Assembly: GCA_037176905.1 (NCBI GenBank)
Contig: JBBBWG010032919.1
Coordinates: 3,292-40,866, forward strand
DNA: 37,575 nt
Reading direction: 5' to 3'
Source: Azolla pinnata
Lineage: Eukaryota > Streptophyta > Polypodiopsida > Salviniales > Salviniaceae
The number at the start of each line of letters is the position of its first letter. The stretch's first letter is position 1. Made by a program: the position numbers and the translations under genes. Below the pieces are notes generated by a model that was given only the letters and a program-made list of their open reading frames with translations, had not been told where the DNA came from and searched no databases. This document shows, piece after piece, positions 1-11,500 of the stretch.

Positions 1-130
1 TACACAAAATTTGCCCCAAAACTAGTCATGTTTTATTTTGCCAGATTTGTGTCATAGAAGAGAAGCAGCAGCCAGAAAGCATCAATCTTTTGAGACAGTT
101 CTACAGTTTGCTGTTTTTGGCGAGACGTCG

Positions 131-2813
131 ATGGCCATGTCAGCAGCAGCAGCAGCGCCGGCGGCGGCGGCGGTAGCAGCTTCCTTTCCTTCAGTAAAAC
201 ACAAACAAGACTTGCAAGTGCACAAACTCAAAGCCCTCTCTCTCTTCACGGTAACTCGTCTCTGATCTGTTGTGTGGAAACCCTACGTCAATGATACCCA
301 AAGAACAGTTCTTCTTCTTCTTCTTCATCCTTTTTGCCTTTGATCTCATGGAATCGGTCTCTTCCATGTGAATTCTAGTCTTTAAATAGAAGTGAAAGGC
401 TGTTACCTGATTCGTTTATATTCTTCGTCCAACAAGCAAAACAGGAATTGGGCCTTAGGGCAAAGGAAACAATACATCGACATGCTTTTGTCAGAGCTAA
501 AGATAATCAATCTCTTTCTTTTTTCTTTGAAATGGGACAAGACTGCAGGTTTCACATACCGCATTTCGATTTCGCTAAATTCCTGAAAGCTAACTGCAAG
601 GGTATATGCATTTTTTCTTGCAAAAACTGTAGGTGCCGAATCTCCTCAGTCCATACGAATGCGATGCCTTCATTAACTATGCAGAGGGATTAGGGTTTTC
701 ACACCAGGGCAGCTTAGGTCCTGCTAAAGGAGAAGCCTTTAGGGACAATGATAGAGTATCATTGCAAAACAGTGCTCTTGCAGAGAGCCTTTGGAGTTCA
801 GGATTATCCCGGATCTTCCATGACATCAAATCGGAAGGAAGGTCGGCAATTGGTCTTAATCCTAATATTAGATTCTACAGGTATGTTGAAAGCATGTTTC
901 TGACGCAAAATGTAGATTAGAAGTCAAATGAGCTGTTTTCAAGTAGCTGACGTTCTCTCAGAAATTGGTCATTTATTCTCAAGAACTGGCCCAAAAGGGA
1001 TCATGCACATTTATCAAAGTTCCGTATGAGAACAATAAGAAACATGTGTGGAATGAGGATGAAGAGAAATCTAAACATTAATATTGCTGAACAAAACGAA
1101 ATAGTAAGATCTCTGAACAGTTTTCTGAAGTTCCTTTTTTGGTTTCTCTGAGATCCACTATATAACTACAAGTATATGTCATATCAGTAATAGTCTACTT
1201 CTGTAGGCTAATAAAGAAGGAAAATTGAGTAATTCCTTTCAAGCCATCTCTTGTTGCACATCTTTGTATATAATACAGGTTTGATTTCGTCGAACCTTTT
1301 ATAGTTGCATTGGTTGAATTACATAATCCCACTAAAAAGGCCATGCTTCAATGTCGTTGTTAGATAGCAACTCATTGATTAAGTGAGAGTGCATGTATGT
1401 AGATATGTGCATATCAGCATATTATGGATATTATTACATCAGAGTATTTGATTGTAAGTGGGCATCTTTATGTTATCAGGTACAAGGAAGGTCAGAGATT
1501 CGGTCAGCATATAGATGAAAGTGTTTATCTAGATGGAAGATGTAGAACAAGATACACCCTCCTTGTATATTTAAATGGGGCTATGAAAACGAGTAAGAAA
1601 AATAATCTCAATGATGAATCTGCGATGGTACGGCAGCTACAAGGTGGTGAAACAGTCTTCTATACTGGCCGGAGAAGTGATTCTATAGAGGTAACTATCC
1701 ATATATAGCCTTCTGTAAAAATAGAATGAGTTTCCCTCTGATATGCAGATAGTTAGGTTGGATGATGGCAAAAGGGTGAGAAACAATGTTTATAAATGTT
1801 GCAGAAGCTAAATGTAGTATATCAGGAAAACCATATCCAAGTGTGTCTGTGCATAGATATGGTGCAGAAACCAAGAGTTTATGAGGCAAGTTAAGTTCAA
1901 GTTGTATGTTACTTACCATCTACAACTAAAGATGGCAATATATTGGTTGTTTCTGTCCAATTCAAGCAATGGCAGCTGCAGGTCTAGAATGTGTATCTAG
2001 CAGGTGCATTGATGAGTACAATCCCAAGTGATCTTTTCCTGGTGAAGGTGATATTATTGCTGTTTGTAGATGTGCATAATTAAAGGATGGTGACCATGAG
2101 CATGCATTGTTGCCTTGATGAGGTTAGTCTCATGAAATGTGGACACAGGATTGAGCTCTATGGCCCGTAGACTTGGAAGCTTTGTCACGGGAATTTATGA
2201 TATGTAGAGCTTATACACCTTAAAAAAATCAATGTGAAGTGTCCGATGATCTGGTAGTAGAAATAGTTTCAATGCGATTAACATAGCTGAGCATGGTTTA
2301 TAAACCTCGATATGTGGCATTGCGCTTCTAACATGCCTCATTTAGAGCTGACTAAATAAAATGGGAGATTTTTCTGGGCCTGCATGTTTCTTGCATCACG
2401 GTTCAGGATTTAGGTTTTACAAGCATGAAGCCTATAACTTGGCAAGCAAGAAATGTGCAGCCTCTAGGAAGTATATGCATGTCCAATTTGGTGTCATACG
2501 AATGACAATTTCAAGCATGTCATATAAAATTATGAATACAGGTGCTGTTGACTTGGGCCTATCTCATTAAGGGTTGACTGAAATTCGTCTTGGGATATAC
2601 ATGTTTTCCTGGATCATTTTGGGCTACATTGAATAAAAAAATATGCATGCCAATGAAGTTTTTATACTTTTGTAATTACTTTACTTGTAGGTTTCACCAG
2701 TGGCAGGAATGGCCCTACTTCACTTGCATGGTGAAAAATGCATGCTGCATGAGGCACGAGTTGTCTCCAAAGGTGTGAAGTACGTCCTTCGATCGGATGT
2801 TATATTTAATTGA
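131..2813 (+). CDS. 2-oxoglutarate/Fe(II)-dependent oxygenase (prolyl 4-hydroxylase-like), 4 exons, 233 aa
   Basis: Exons 131-250, 633-880, 1480-1690 and 2691-2813 join in phase to a 233-residue protein; every intron is GT-AG. After an Ala-rich N terminus (residues 1-20) the protein reads into VPNLLSPYECDAFINYAE, typical of P4Hc-type oxygenases. Iron ligands visible are H133 and D135 (QRFGQHIDES) and the distal H213 (CMLHEA). K223 lies ten residues after H213, the usual spacing for the 2-oxoglutarate-binding Lys of prolyl 4-hydroxylases. The protein ends in YVLRSDVIFN. Family members hydroxylate amino-acid side chains using O2 and 2-oxoglutarate; the substrate here is unknown. There is no transmembrane anchor of the kind seen in ER collagen-type plant P4Hs, so a soluble protein is likely; the Ala-rich start might be part of an organelle signal. 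An in-frame ATG at 38 would add 31 residues; I prefer 131 because the upstream residues look like leader sequence. Confidence 0.86.
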
Positions 2814-4249
2814 GCTTGTTTAATGAATTTGTATATCTTGCTCAAAGCTTTTGACTGATCAATTCGCACAAACCTCAATATAGTGTAAGAGATTTTTGGA
2901 CCCATGATCAGAAAGTGAAAAGGCATTTCTGTCCTTATAATGTTGTAATGTTGCCATTTGTAACTTATACGAGCGTTGGAATGATATGGGCATATTATGT
3001 ATACCTTCAAATCCGACACGAAAATAAACAGGTGAAAGTAGTGATATGTCCATAGTTGCAGTCATTTGCATGAAGACTATACAGATCATAAGTGTTATTC
3101 TACTTTCCTTTCCATTTGTTCTTTGAGATTGAATGGATTTTGCTTTAACCCTAACAACGTATGTGGTAACATATACGGAATCAAAAGACGGTGATGATGT
3201 GGGCAGAGATTACTTGAACGTTTTGTAGCAGTCGAAGATGGTAACTAAGACATTATATGATTTTGCCTCACAAGGTTCCACCTATGGTGTTGTAGTTGTA
3301 TCATATTTAAAGGTAACCATTTGTCTTGCGCTCAGATTATATTGTAAGGTTTCCAGTTGTCTTGCAGTTGAATCATATACTAACTCATTGCCCTAATGGC
3401 TTCATGTAGAGTTATAGGCCCATTGGCGCAGCTCCGCTGTAAACAAGTAGCTAAAGGTAAGAACTAATCGGTTGCAAATGTGAATTTTGTTGGCATGAAC
3501 AGCTACACTGTGGCTAATTGATTGTGGAATCAATGCGGACAAAAAGCCTATCTGGTTATGCCTGGTGGTGGGCATTTTCTTCCTCCTTCAAAAACAGTCA
3601 TTACCTCATTTTGTTTAGAAGCATCAGCTCTGTACATGTTGGGATTAGCACCTTCATTTTCTGAGTAAGTTTGTGCCACAGAAACAGAGAACAATAATAG
3701 TCTACAAATCTCCATGCCATTGATGTGCATTAGTGGAACGCATTGTCGCTGCACTGGTTGTACCCCATTTTGGTTTCCACCAGCACAGATTAAACAGTTT
3801 ACTAAAATGGAAAACCCTGTACATGTCTGATTTTTCTGCAGGAATGGTGCAGCCTGGCATTGGAATGGAAATCGGAAGTCTTGTGCTTCTCTTCGAGAAT
3901 CTCCGAGAGCCAAAGCATAGGCATGTAAAAGTGCCCATCATGCTCACTCTTTTCTAAAGACAAGTTGTTGAATGAACGTGGATGGGGGAAGCAGTCCCAG
4001 GCATTACTATTAAAGTATGAATTCCAGACAAGATTCTTTGATCCTCCATTCCGGTAAGGCCTAACCAGAAAAACACTGTTTTCATGTCTTTTCTCGACTA
4101 TGCATAGACAGGTGCTGGTGCAGAACTGCAGACTGCAACCTTCATCCTGCTGGGGATATGGAACAGAGTGTATAACCATATCCATGGTTGAAGAGGAAGA
4201 AGAAGAAGGGCTTGTAGCAAGCTTGCTCTATGTTATGCTATGTCTACGG

Positions 4250-4417
4250 AATCTATCCCACAGAATTGATGTGGTTGTATCAAAGGAAGTATGGAAAAAC
4301 TTCAGAGAGCTCAGGAACCCTAAATCCAGTCTAAATCTATCCCACAGAATTGATGTGGTTGTATCAAAGGAAGTATGGAAAAGCTTCAGAGAGCTCAGGA
4401 ACCCTAAATCCAGTCTA
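4250..4417. repeat. 84-bp tandem duplication, two copies
   Basis: Copy 1 is 4250-4333 and copy 2 is 4334-4417. I see a single mismatch (aaaaacttc versus aaaagcttc). Each copy ends in a GAACCCTAAATCC motif, linking it to the AAACCCTAAA cluster to its right. The unit is 28 codons, so it keeps an open frame on the + strand, but that frame has no recognisable protein similarity. Confidence 0.95.
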
Positions 4418-4712
4418 GCTGAAGATTGTGGGTGGGCTTAAGAAGGTATGCAAACTGCAAACCCTAAACCAAGATCTTGACGTGCAAGCCTCAAAACCCT
4501 AAACTAGGATCTTGTCCCCTGTATCAGCATCAGGGATATGGGGACCATGTAAACCCTAAATTTAGCTTCAGCAGAAGGGATATGCAAACCACCTAAACCC
4601 TAAATCCTAAACCCTAAAATCCGAAACCCTAGAGCAGGATCTTTGTCCTGTGTATCAGCACAGAGCGGTCTGCGAACCACGAAAACCCTAAATCCGGAAC
4701 CCTAAACCAGGA
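4309..4712. repeat. Cluster of AAACCCTAAA (telo-box-like) motifs in a longer degenerate unit
   Basis: About ten AACCCTAAA-type motifs occur in the C-rich orientation, for example near 4316, 4400, 4458, 4493, 4550, 4592-4632 and 4680-4710. They are not a simple telomeric run. Many are followed by AGGATCTTG and then TGTATCAGCA, so a longer unit seems to have duplicated and diverged. AAACCCTAA is known as the telo-box of plant promoters. The cluster lies 0.6-1 kb upstream of the RING gene start. Confidence 0.8.
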
Positions 4713-4934
4713 TCTTGTTGTGGGTCCTGGGCCTCTTTCTCTCCGTCTCTCCATCCCTTCTTTTGTTTGCTTCTGTCTCTGTTTCTTCTTCTGCTTCCGC
4801 CATTCTTTTACTTCCATTGTTTTTTCCATACTCGGCATTTGCTTTCCCTGTCTCCATAGCTTTCCTGAAAGCCTCTCTTTCCATAGCTGCTGCTTTTGGC
4901 TCTTTCCTTCCCCTCTCCAGTCCTTTTCGACTCA

Positions 4935-4937
<3 letters not shown>

Positions 4938-5015
<78 letters not shown>
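4938..5015. repeat. (CT)n microsatellite, about 78 bp
   Basis: An uninterrupted CT run lies inside a longer pyrimidine-rich stretch (about 4735-5015), roughly 310 bp before the RING start codon. Such CT/GA tracts are common in plant 5' leaders and promoters and can be bound by GAGA-binding (BPC-type) factors. The ORFs across it (poly Leu-Ser) are artefacts. Confidence 0.97.
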
Positions 5016-5019
<4 letters not shown>

Positions 5020-5324
5020 AGCGATCCAATCTTCTTCCGGACCTAAACTTTGCTACAGCTCCCTCTTTTACTTCAATCGTGAGAGGTTTTCTTTTGCTTC
5101 AATCGTTCTCTCATCACATAGCCATGGCGAGTGCATCGCAATCCGTTCCTACCAAAACCCTGTTTCTTCGCAGGATGAATGGATAGTCTAGCTTCTTTTG
5201 CATCAAATCGATTCCAGGGATTTGAGCTTCCAGCTACTAGCTTCTCTGTGAGAATCATCTTAGGATTGTAGCTGATCATCATCGACTATAGATTGAAAAG
5301 TTAGTCCTAGGAAAGTGTGAGCAA

Positions 5325-5536
5325 ATGGGGTGCCTGTGTAGCCGCCCTACAGAAGAGATTGCAGGATTCTCGAGTATGCCCAACTCCACATGGGCCATTT
5401 GCTGCTTCAGGTCTTGCTGCTTCCTTAATGCCAAGGTATACCAGAATACACTCACTTGAATGTGTACATATATTTGTATGATTCTAGAACATGTCCATGG
5501 CGTATGATGTTTTGTGCATGTGCGTGTGTATGTGTG

Positions 5537-5583
<47 letters not shown>

Positions 5584-7084
5584 GAGAGATTTATGATGGT
5601 CTCCTCTAGGATATCTGACAAAACAGGCATGGTTAGGGTTTCCTTTTTCAGATTTCAGGGTAATGATAATGTGCGTTAGCGAAACAGATAGGCAGACCTC
5701 AACGGATGCACCAATAGAAGTCCAAGGAAGATGTTGAACGTTCTTGTCTTTTCCTGTATGGACTGACATTGCACATATACATTCTCAGTTTTTCGGGTTT
5801 TAGGGTTTCTGGATTCCTGTAATATGAGGATTTTTGGTTAAATTCCTCTGTGGGACAGTTACTGCTAATGCTCTCGGTTTTGCTGAGAGTTCTCCTATCT
5901 ACCAGAACATCTTGCAGTGAGAACCAGCAGAAAACCAACCCTGTCATTGTTCCTTCCTTGGAAGTTCTAGTTTTTTGTACGGTTGAGTATCTGTTGAAGG
6001 AAAAAAACATGATTTTTTTAAGACTAATTTGTTCACATAAAAACCATAGCTTTCTGTCACACAGCTAGAATAAGGTGAAGCCATAGATTCGTATAGTCCT
6101 CTTAGTCCTCATAGAAGTAGGAAGCTGTAATATAGATTGACTGTGTTAGTTGGTATTACAGGGAAAGCTTGGCTAGACTTCATGCATGCAATAGAGATTC
6201 GGGTAGACATTAGCCCATGGATGAGTGAATGTACTTCTGCAATGTTATAGGAAAAGCCCGCTCGGAGTGGGAGCCTTTTTTCACAATTGTGACTTTTATA
6301 AGCTTCGTGTACTCCTTTACTCAATTTGGAGCTTCAATTTGTGATTTAGGAAGTAAGATGTTTATGTCTCGTGACCTGATATATCTATTATACGGATGTC
6401 GTTTTGCAGTGTAATATATCTTGCCCACCGGCTCCAAAACATGAAGCTTCTTTATCTGTTCATAGCACTTCAACTATATCGCATCACAATGATCAGTGTA
6501 GATATGCTGAAACTGAAGCAAGTACTATAAGTGGCGGACATGGTTGTAGTATTGAAGTTATGGATTCTAACAACATTAGATGTATAGAATCAAATTGTGG
6601 GGAAAAGGATGATACTCCTCTCCCTAAAGAGAGGCACAATAGTACCTGGATTGTAGATTCTATCTCAATGCAAGAAGATTGCCCAATTTGTCTGGAAGGT
6701 TCATCTTTCTCTAAACCCTGGTTCTTAAACCATTGTATTTATCTTTCTTTAGGTTCCTGTTGAAGTGAAAAACATATTCATTGAAGTTCGTCTGTGTTTT
6801 TAGAATAACAATGTTTTTGGATATTTATTTTGTATGGAGAACAGAGTATAGTGCTGAGGACCCAAGGATCGATACATTGTGTGAGCATCATTTTCACCTT
6901 GCATGCATTCTGGAATGGATGGAGAGGAGTAACAACTGTCCAATGTGCAATGAGGTATTTTATTCATCTGGTCTTCATCTAGTTTTTAACTTCGTTATCA
7001 AGAACTTAGCTTTCATCTGCTAACAATCGCCTGACTGGTATAAAACAGGAGATGGAATTCGATGGAAGTCGGTGCCAAGTGTGA
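5325..7084 (+). CDS. RING-H2 zinc-finger protein, probable E3 ubiquitin ligase (At3g02290/RHB1A-like), 4 exons, 181 aa
   Basis: Exons 5325-5435, 6410-6698, 6845-6954 and 7049-7084 join in phase. The N terminus MGCLCSRP has Gly2 followed by Cys3/Cys5, a classic N-myristoylation plus palmitoylation arrangement, and a Cys-rich stretch follows (CCFRSCCF, residues 26-33). The middle (about 38-125) is Ser/Thr-rich and poorly conserved. The RING ligands are C128, C131, C146, H148, H151, C154, C165 and C168: a complete C3H2C3 set, with W158 in the position that contacts E2 enzymes. The protein ends MEFDGSRCQV, and the MEF after the RING is typical of this plant subfamily. The inferred role is membrane-associated ubiquitin ligation. 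The RING is split by an intron just after CPICLE, so single-exon gene finders would miss it. The first coding exon is separated from the rest by a 974-bp intron. Confidence 0.88.
5538..5590. repeat. (AG)n microsatellite in RING gene intron 1
   Basis: An AG run, interrupted once by a C (agacag), lies about 100 bp after the first donor site. Its purine strand is the sense strand. Confidence 0.95.
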
Positions 7085-8598
7085 CACAAATGTTTTAAGA
7101 CAGGAATGAAATGGTATCTTCAATGAGTGCCCTGTATTGTGAGTGTTAGTGAATCGGAAGTGCCGAATCAGATGTGCTGGTTCCTCTCAAAGATTCTTTG
7201 ATGCCCCAACCTAAAATAAAGAATGCTTATGATTCAGAAGTGCTCTCGCATATTCGTTAATGCCCAACTTCAAATAGAGAATCCTTCTGATGTGCATAGC
7301 CACTTAGGACGGTTCTTTCTGTGAATCATGACGTGATGGTTACATGTAGCACATCAAATGAGCCATCTTTGGCATTGCTAGATTTTGGGGCCCATCGAAG
7401 ATGCCAAGAGCCATTCTTAGTCTTTTTAGCAAGGTAAATCAATTACTCATCCTTTCTGCAAGCTTCAACCTTTGTATATATAAAACAGCATCCGGTTTTT
7501 GTGACAAAACCGATTTCTGAAAGGCTATTATTTTTTCTGTACTGATCTTGCAGTTGGCGTGGATGCAAGTGCCATGTGAACGTCAAATTCTTATTGATCT
7601 TTCTTAATTTTTCCATGTCAGCATTCGTTCGTTTTTTCTGCATCTCGATTCGAGATCGAAGAGGTGCTCGCAAATGTGCAATAGGGAACGAGTTGTAAAG
7701 AAGTGTTGTAGGTGTAACGGAATTGTGTGCAATGACCAGTTCATGATTTTGACGTTGAGCCCTTCACACTAAACTGTATTCACATACCATTTGATGGATT
7801 CGATGCTTCGGATGTATAGCATATATGGTGTGAATTGAAGTTGCCAGCTGAAATGCATAGGATCATTTGGCATTTTGACCATTCCTCAGGAACAAGAAAA
7901 GTTCAGCCTAAAAAGGAGTGTTTTAACAATTTGATGGATTTGACGCTTTTAGAGATATTGTATGAAAGTGTATGTAACGATTCTGACAGATTTGGCGTTT
8001 CTGGGTGTACTGTGAGAAAAGAAATGAGTGCAGTTCACACTGAGCTTAGATATATAATGAGATTTTTCCACAACCAGCTGCATGCTTAGATTAGATGAGA
8101 TGAATCTTTCCAGCTGCATGTTTAGATTGGATAAAGAGTAAGATGAAATGCTTACAGCTGCATGTTTGTTGATACATATGATGAGATTTTTCCAGATGCA
8201 TGTTTCGAATGGACATGATACTTTTTCCAGCTGCATGTTTTGATTAGATATGATGAGATTTTTCCAGCTCCATGTTTTGATTAGATATGATGAGATTTTT
8301 CCAGCTGCGTGTTTTGATTGACCATTTGCACATCGAAGCTCTGAATGTGAACTGTGCAAACTGCGCATTTTCACGCGTCCAAAGCACGGTGTTATCAAAA
8401 ATCTCGATATACTTAAAAGCTCCGTTGATATGGAATTAATGGACATAAAAACGATTCCGTTAACTGCCGCCATCAAGTCATCGCGACGGCAGTTGGAAGC
8501 GGTTAAAAACCAATACGAATAACAACCTAACACAACACACAATGTTATGTACAGCCATACCCTCTCGCAGAATCGATGTCCCATTCGCAGAAAGTCCA
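7085..8598. other. Convergent intergenic region between RING and MNS1 genes
   Basis: It should contain the two 3' UTRs. The 279-aa minus-strand ORF at 7949-8788 is rejected as a gene: it runs in another frame over the last MNS1 exon and its middle is the minisatellite translated. Apart from that repeat I see nothing distinct. Confidence 0.6.
8064..8318. repeat. Minisatellite, about 7 copies of a ~37-bp unit
   Basis: The core CCAGCTGCATG begins near 8074, 8110, 8153, 8192, 8227, 8264 and 8301 (spacing 36, 43, 39, 35, 37, 37). The full unit is roughly gagatttttccagctgcatg plus ttttgattagatatgat. The last three copies are the most alike, so expansion seems to have been most recent on the right. 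Confidence 0.92.
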
Positions 8599-11500
8599 TC
8601 ATAGCTTCAAACCGACGAGTTTCAGATCTTGTGGCGTCTTCAATGTACCGGGGGGGAGGAATTGTGCCAATCTTTTCCCATGTTCTGCTAGCAATCTCTG
8701 TCTCTCCTTCTCGATAGCCATCTCCTTCCTTGCAGCCTCTTCCTCTTCTTTTTTCTGCTGCAACGCAGCTTCCTCGATCTGTCGTCAAAGCCAGAGCTTA
8801 TTACATAAATTGTCAGGAAACACATTTCCCCTATTCAAAAGTAACCAACCATACATCCACCATTGAAAAATGCCATGTTCAAACCTGCAACTTAAATGCC
8901 TCTTGCTTCGCCTGCCAAAGCCTCTCTACTTCTCGCTTATGATCCTCAACCTTCATTCGGCTCTTCTGCTGACTCAATTGCTCAAGCTTATGGGCCTATT
9001 GATTACAATGAAGAAAAAACTCTTAATAGAGGAAGTACTCGCGATCAAAATTAACCAAGTAATTATAAGTTTTACCGAAGTCAAAATACAGTTTTTATTT
9101 GTGATCAAAGTAGAGTTCCAGTCTCCTATATGTCAAACAGCATTTCATAAATCCGCATCAGAAATAGAGAATCAGCCAAATTTGTACACTATTTTCCACA
9201 GATTCCCAAATGCCTCATACGATCAAATCTCCATGGTGAATACACAGAGATGCAGACCAATGAACCTGCCCTCCCAACAAGGAAAGACATTTGAGGATTG
9301 AGCTACCATACCCTAGAATGTAGATTCTACAGGCCTCTAAAAAAGGATAAACACTGGTCAGAAGATTTATTACAGCTATAGCAAAACCTCGTAGAATATA
9401 CCGTGCATCTCTCAGCAGCAGTTTCGAATACAATAATAGCAATTCCCTGCACTTATACGATATTAATTGGTATTAAATAAATGGTTTTTTCTACCAGGGT
9501 ACCTCTGTTGGTTCTTGATAACTGTTTTGCCAAGGTGGTTCAGTGAAAGCAGACATTGGGATATGCATTCAAGCATCATGACCTTTTCAGTTGGAGCAGA
9601 TTTGAACTGTAGTTAGCCTATAGCCCATGCCTGTCCTGAGATGTTATAGTACTGGACTATCATGTTTTCACACATTGCAGCAATCCACTGAAATGTTATC
9701 CAAAGAGGATAAGGCAGAAAACTGTGCTCTCTAAAGAGTATTAGACGGAGGACTGCAACCCACGGAGCAATTTTTTACAGAGGATAAGACTTGTGTGATT
9801 AACCTCTGCCAATTCTTCTAGCATCTTCTTCCTAAAGCTCTCTCTTTCTGCAGCTTCCTCTTGCTTCCGCCGTTCCTTAAGCCTTTGATACATATCACTG
9901 GCAGCTCTAAGATTTTCACGGACTTGCTCCCTCTGTTATAAATATATCAGCATAAGGATGGGCAAATAGCTTGCACACCCTCAAACCATAAAGGCAAACG
10001 GGAAACATTTTGCCTGTATCCGGAGCTCCTCTTGTCGTTTCTGATATTGAGCTTCAGCAACTTCAAAGAAGTAATCATTGATTGATTTTTCAAGTTCTTC
10101 CTTACGACGAATCTCATCTAGTTTTCCAGCTGACAGGGCAGCATGTATCCTGTGACGTACCATGCATGTCATCATGGAGCGAAACATCTTATGGAGTCTG
10201 CATCATAGTGAAGCATCAAAAAAAATAGCACACCTCTCATCTTGCTCTCTCTTTAATTTTGCCTTGGCTTCCTTCTCAGCTATTCGTTGTTCAAGCTGTT
10301 GCAGGTATTCTAATCTTTGTCTTTCTGCTTCTTCTTCCTCACGTTTCTAATTTTCCAAGATATGTTCTTAGCACAAGCAAATTACATATTTAACTGAAAT
10401 TTTGTCAAATATCCCTAATCAGTTACACTTTTTTACAGAATTTAGAATGTTAGATGACTTGGAGTTATGCTGAAAGCTTAGATGTGCATTGATAATCAAG
10501 TTTGACTTTTTGTATGAATCTTCTCTATCTAGCTAAAGCCTCTTGATGATAAGCAGTTACTTTCTTCTCTGTAGATAAATGACTAATGAAACAAAGAGAA
10601 TAATGTGCACCGTGAGAAAGATGGGAATTGGGACCAAGAACGAGAGAAAGATACATAAGCATATTTAGAAGAGAAATATAGCGTATGAGATAGACACAAC
10701 AGCTTTTCATTTAAAAATATAAGATTCTCTCAATAAATAGTTAATCCCTCAATACAGATCAGAAAGATTTTTAAAAAGCATCCTAAGAAAATCAAAGCTA
10801 ACTAAAAATCGAACCTTTTTCAGTTGCAGCCTAGCTTGTTGATGAAGATATTCTCTCATGTACTTCCGCTGCTCTGCTTGCTTGGTGCTGTGAAAGGGGG
10901 TCCATCCAACACATTATGAATGGATTATAAATGATAATCTCTGATAGATATTTTTCACATTTTTGAAAAAACATGCATAGAATTATTCATGTAAACTCAT
11001 AAGTTCCATTGCATTTGGATGTACGGAATATCATAACAGGTATATCAGTTTTATTTATTTTTTATGCATAGAATATGATAACAGTTGTCAATGCATATAC
11101 GCTTTACTACATTTTGAGCTTTATGCCACGATCACATTCTTCTTGAATCTCAGCAATGCGCTGCACAAGTACAATACCAACTGTATCATGTACTACTTCT
11201 GGTTGATTATCAATTCCGAGAAAAAAGGTAGCATGAACACCAAGAGAAGATGGTTGGATGATCTCAAATAACCTTTTCCATTTCCTCGTGTTCTTGTAAT
11301 TTTTCTTCAAAATCTCTCAGTTTTTTCTGTTCTTTTTCTTGTAGTTGTTGATCCAGGCTTTGCTTCGAAATAAGCTATAAATTGAACATCCTGTCCTTAA
11401 TACATTGATAGCATCGGTGCACCTCTTTGTATGGTAAAATAGATCATTAAGTATGGCAGCTTTTCAAGATTGTTTCATGCCCAAAATGGTACTGAGACGT

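Larger units (their letters stand above)
2814..5324. other. Intergenic region between oxygenase and RING genes
   Basis: No supportable gene. The first part (2814 to about 3500) is AT-rich and probably holds the oxygenase 3' UTR. ORFs at 3548-4185 (-) and 4100-4441 (+) match no family I recognise. The right part holds an 84-bp tandem duplication, a cluster of AAACCCTAAA motifs and a long CT tract. The latter two lie in the promoter or leader of the RING gene. Confidence 0.6.

Noticed and set aside
4100..4441. 113-codon + ORF containing the 84-bp duplication
   Set aside because: No recognised domain; openness is explained by a duplication that is a multiple of three. Kept as a finding, not as a gene.
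7949..8788. 279-codon minus-strand ORF
   Set aside because: It overlaps the last MNS1 exon in a different frame and its centre is the 37-bp minisatellite; no domain is recognisable.
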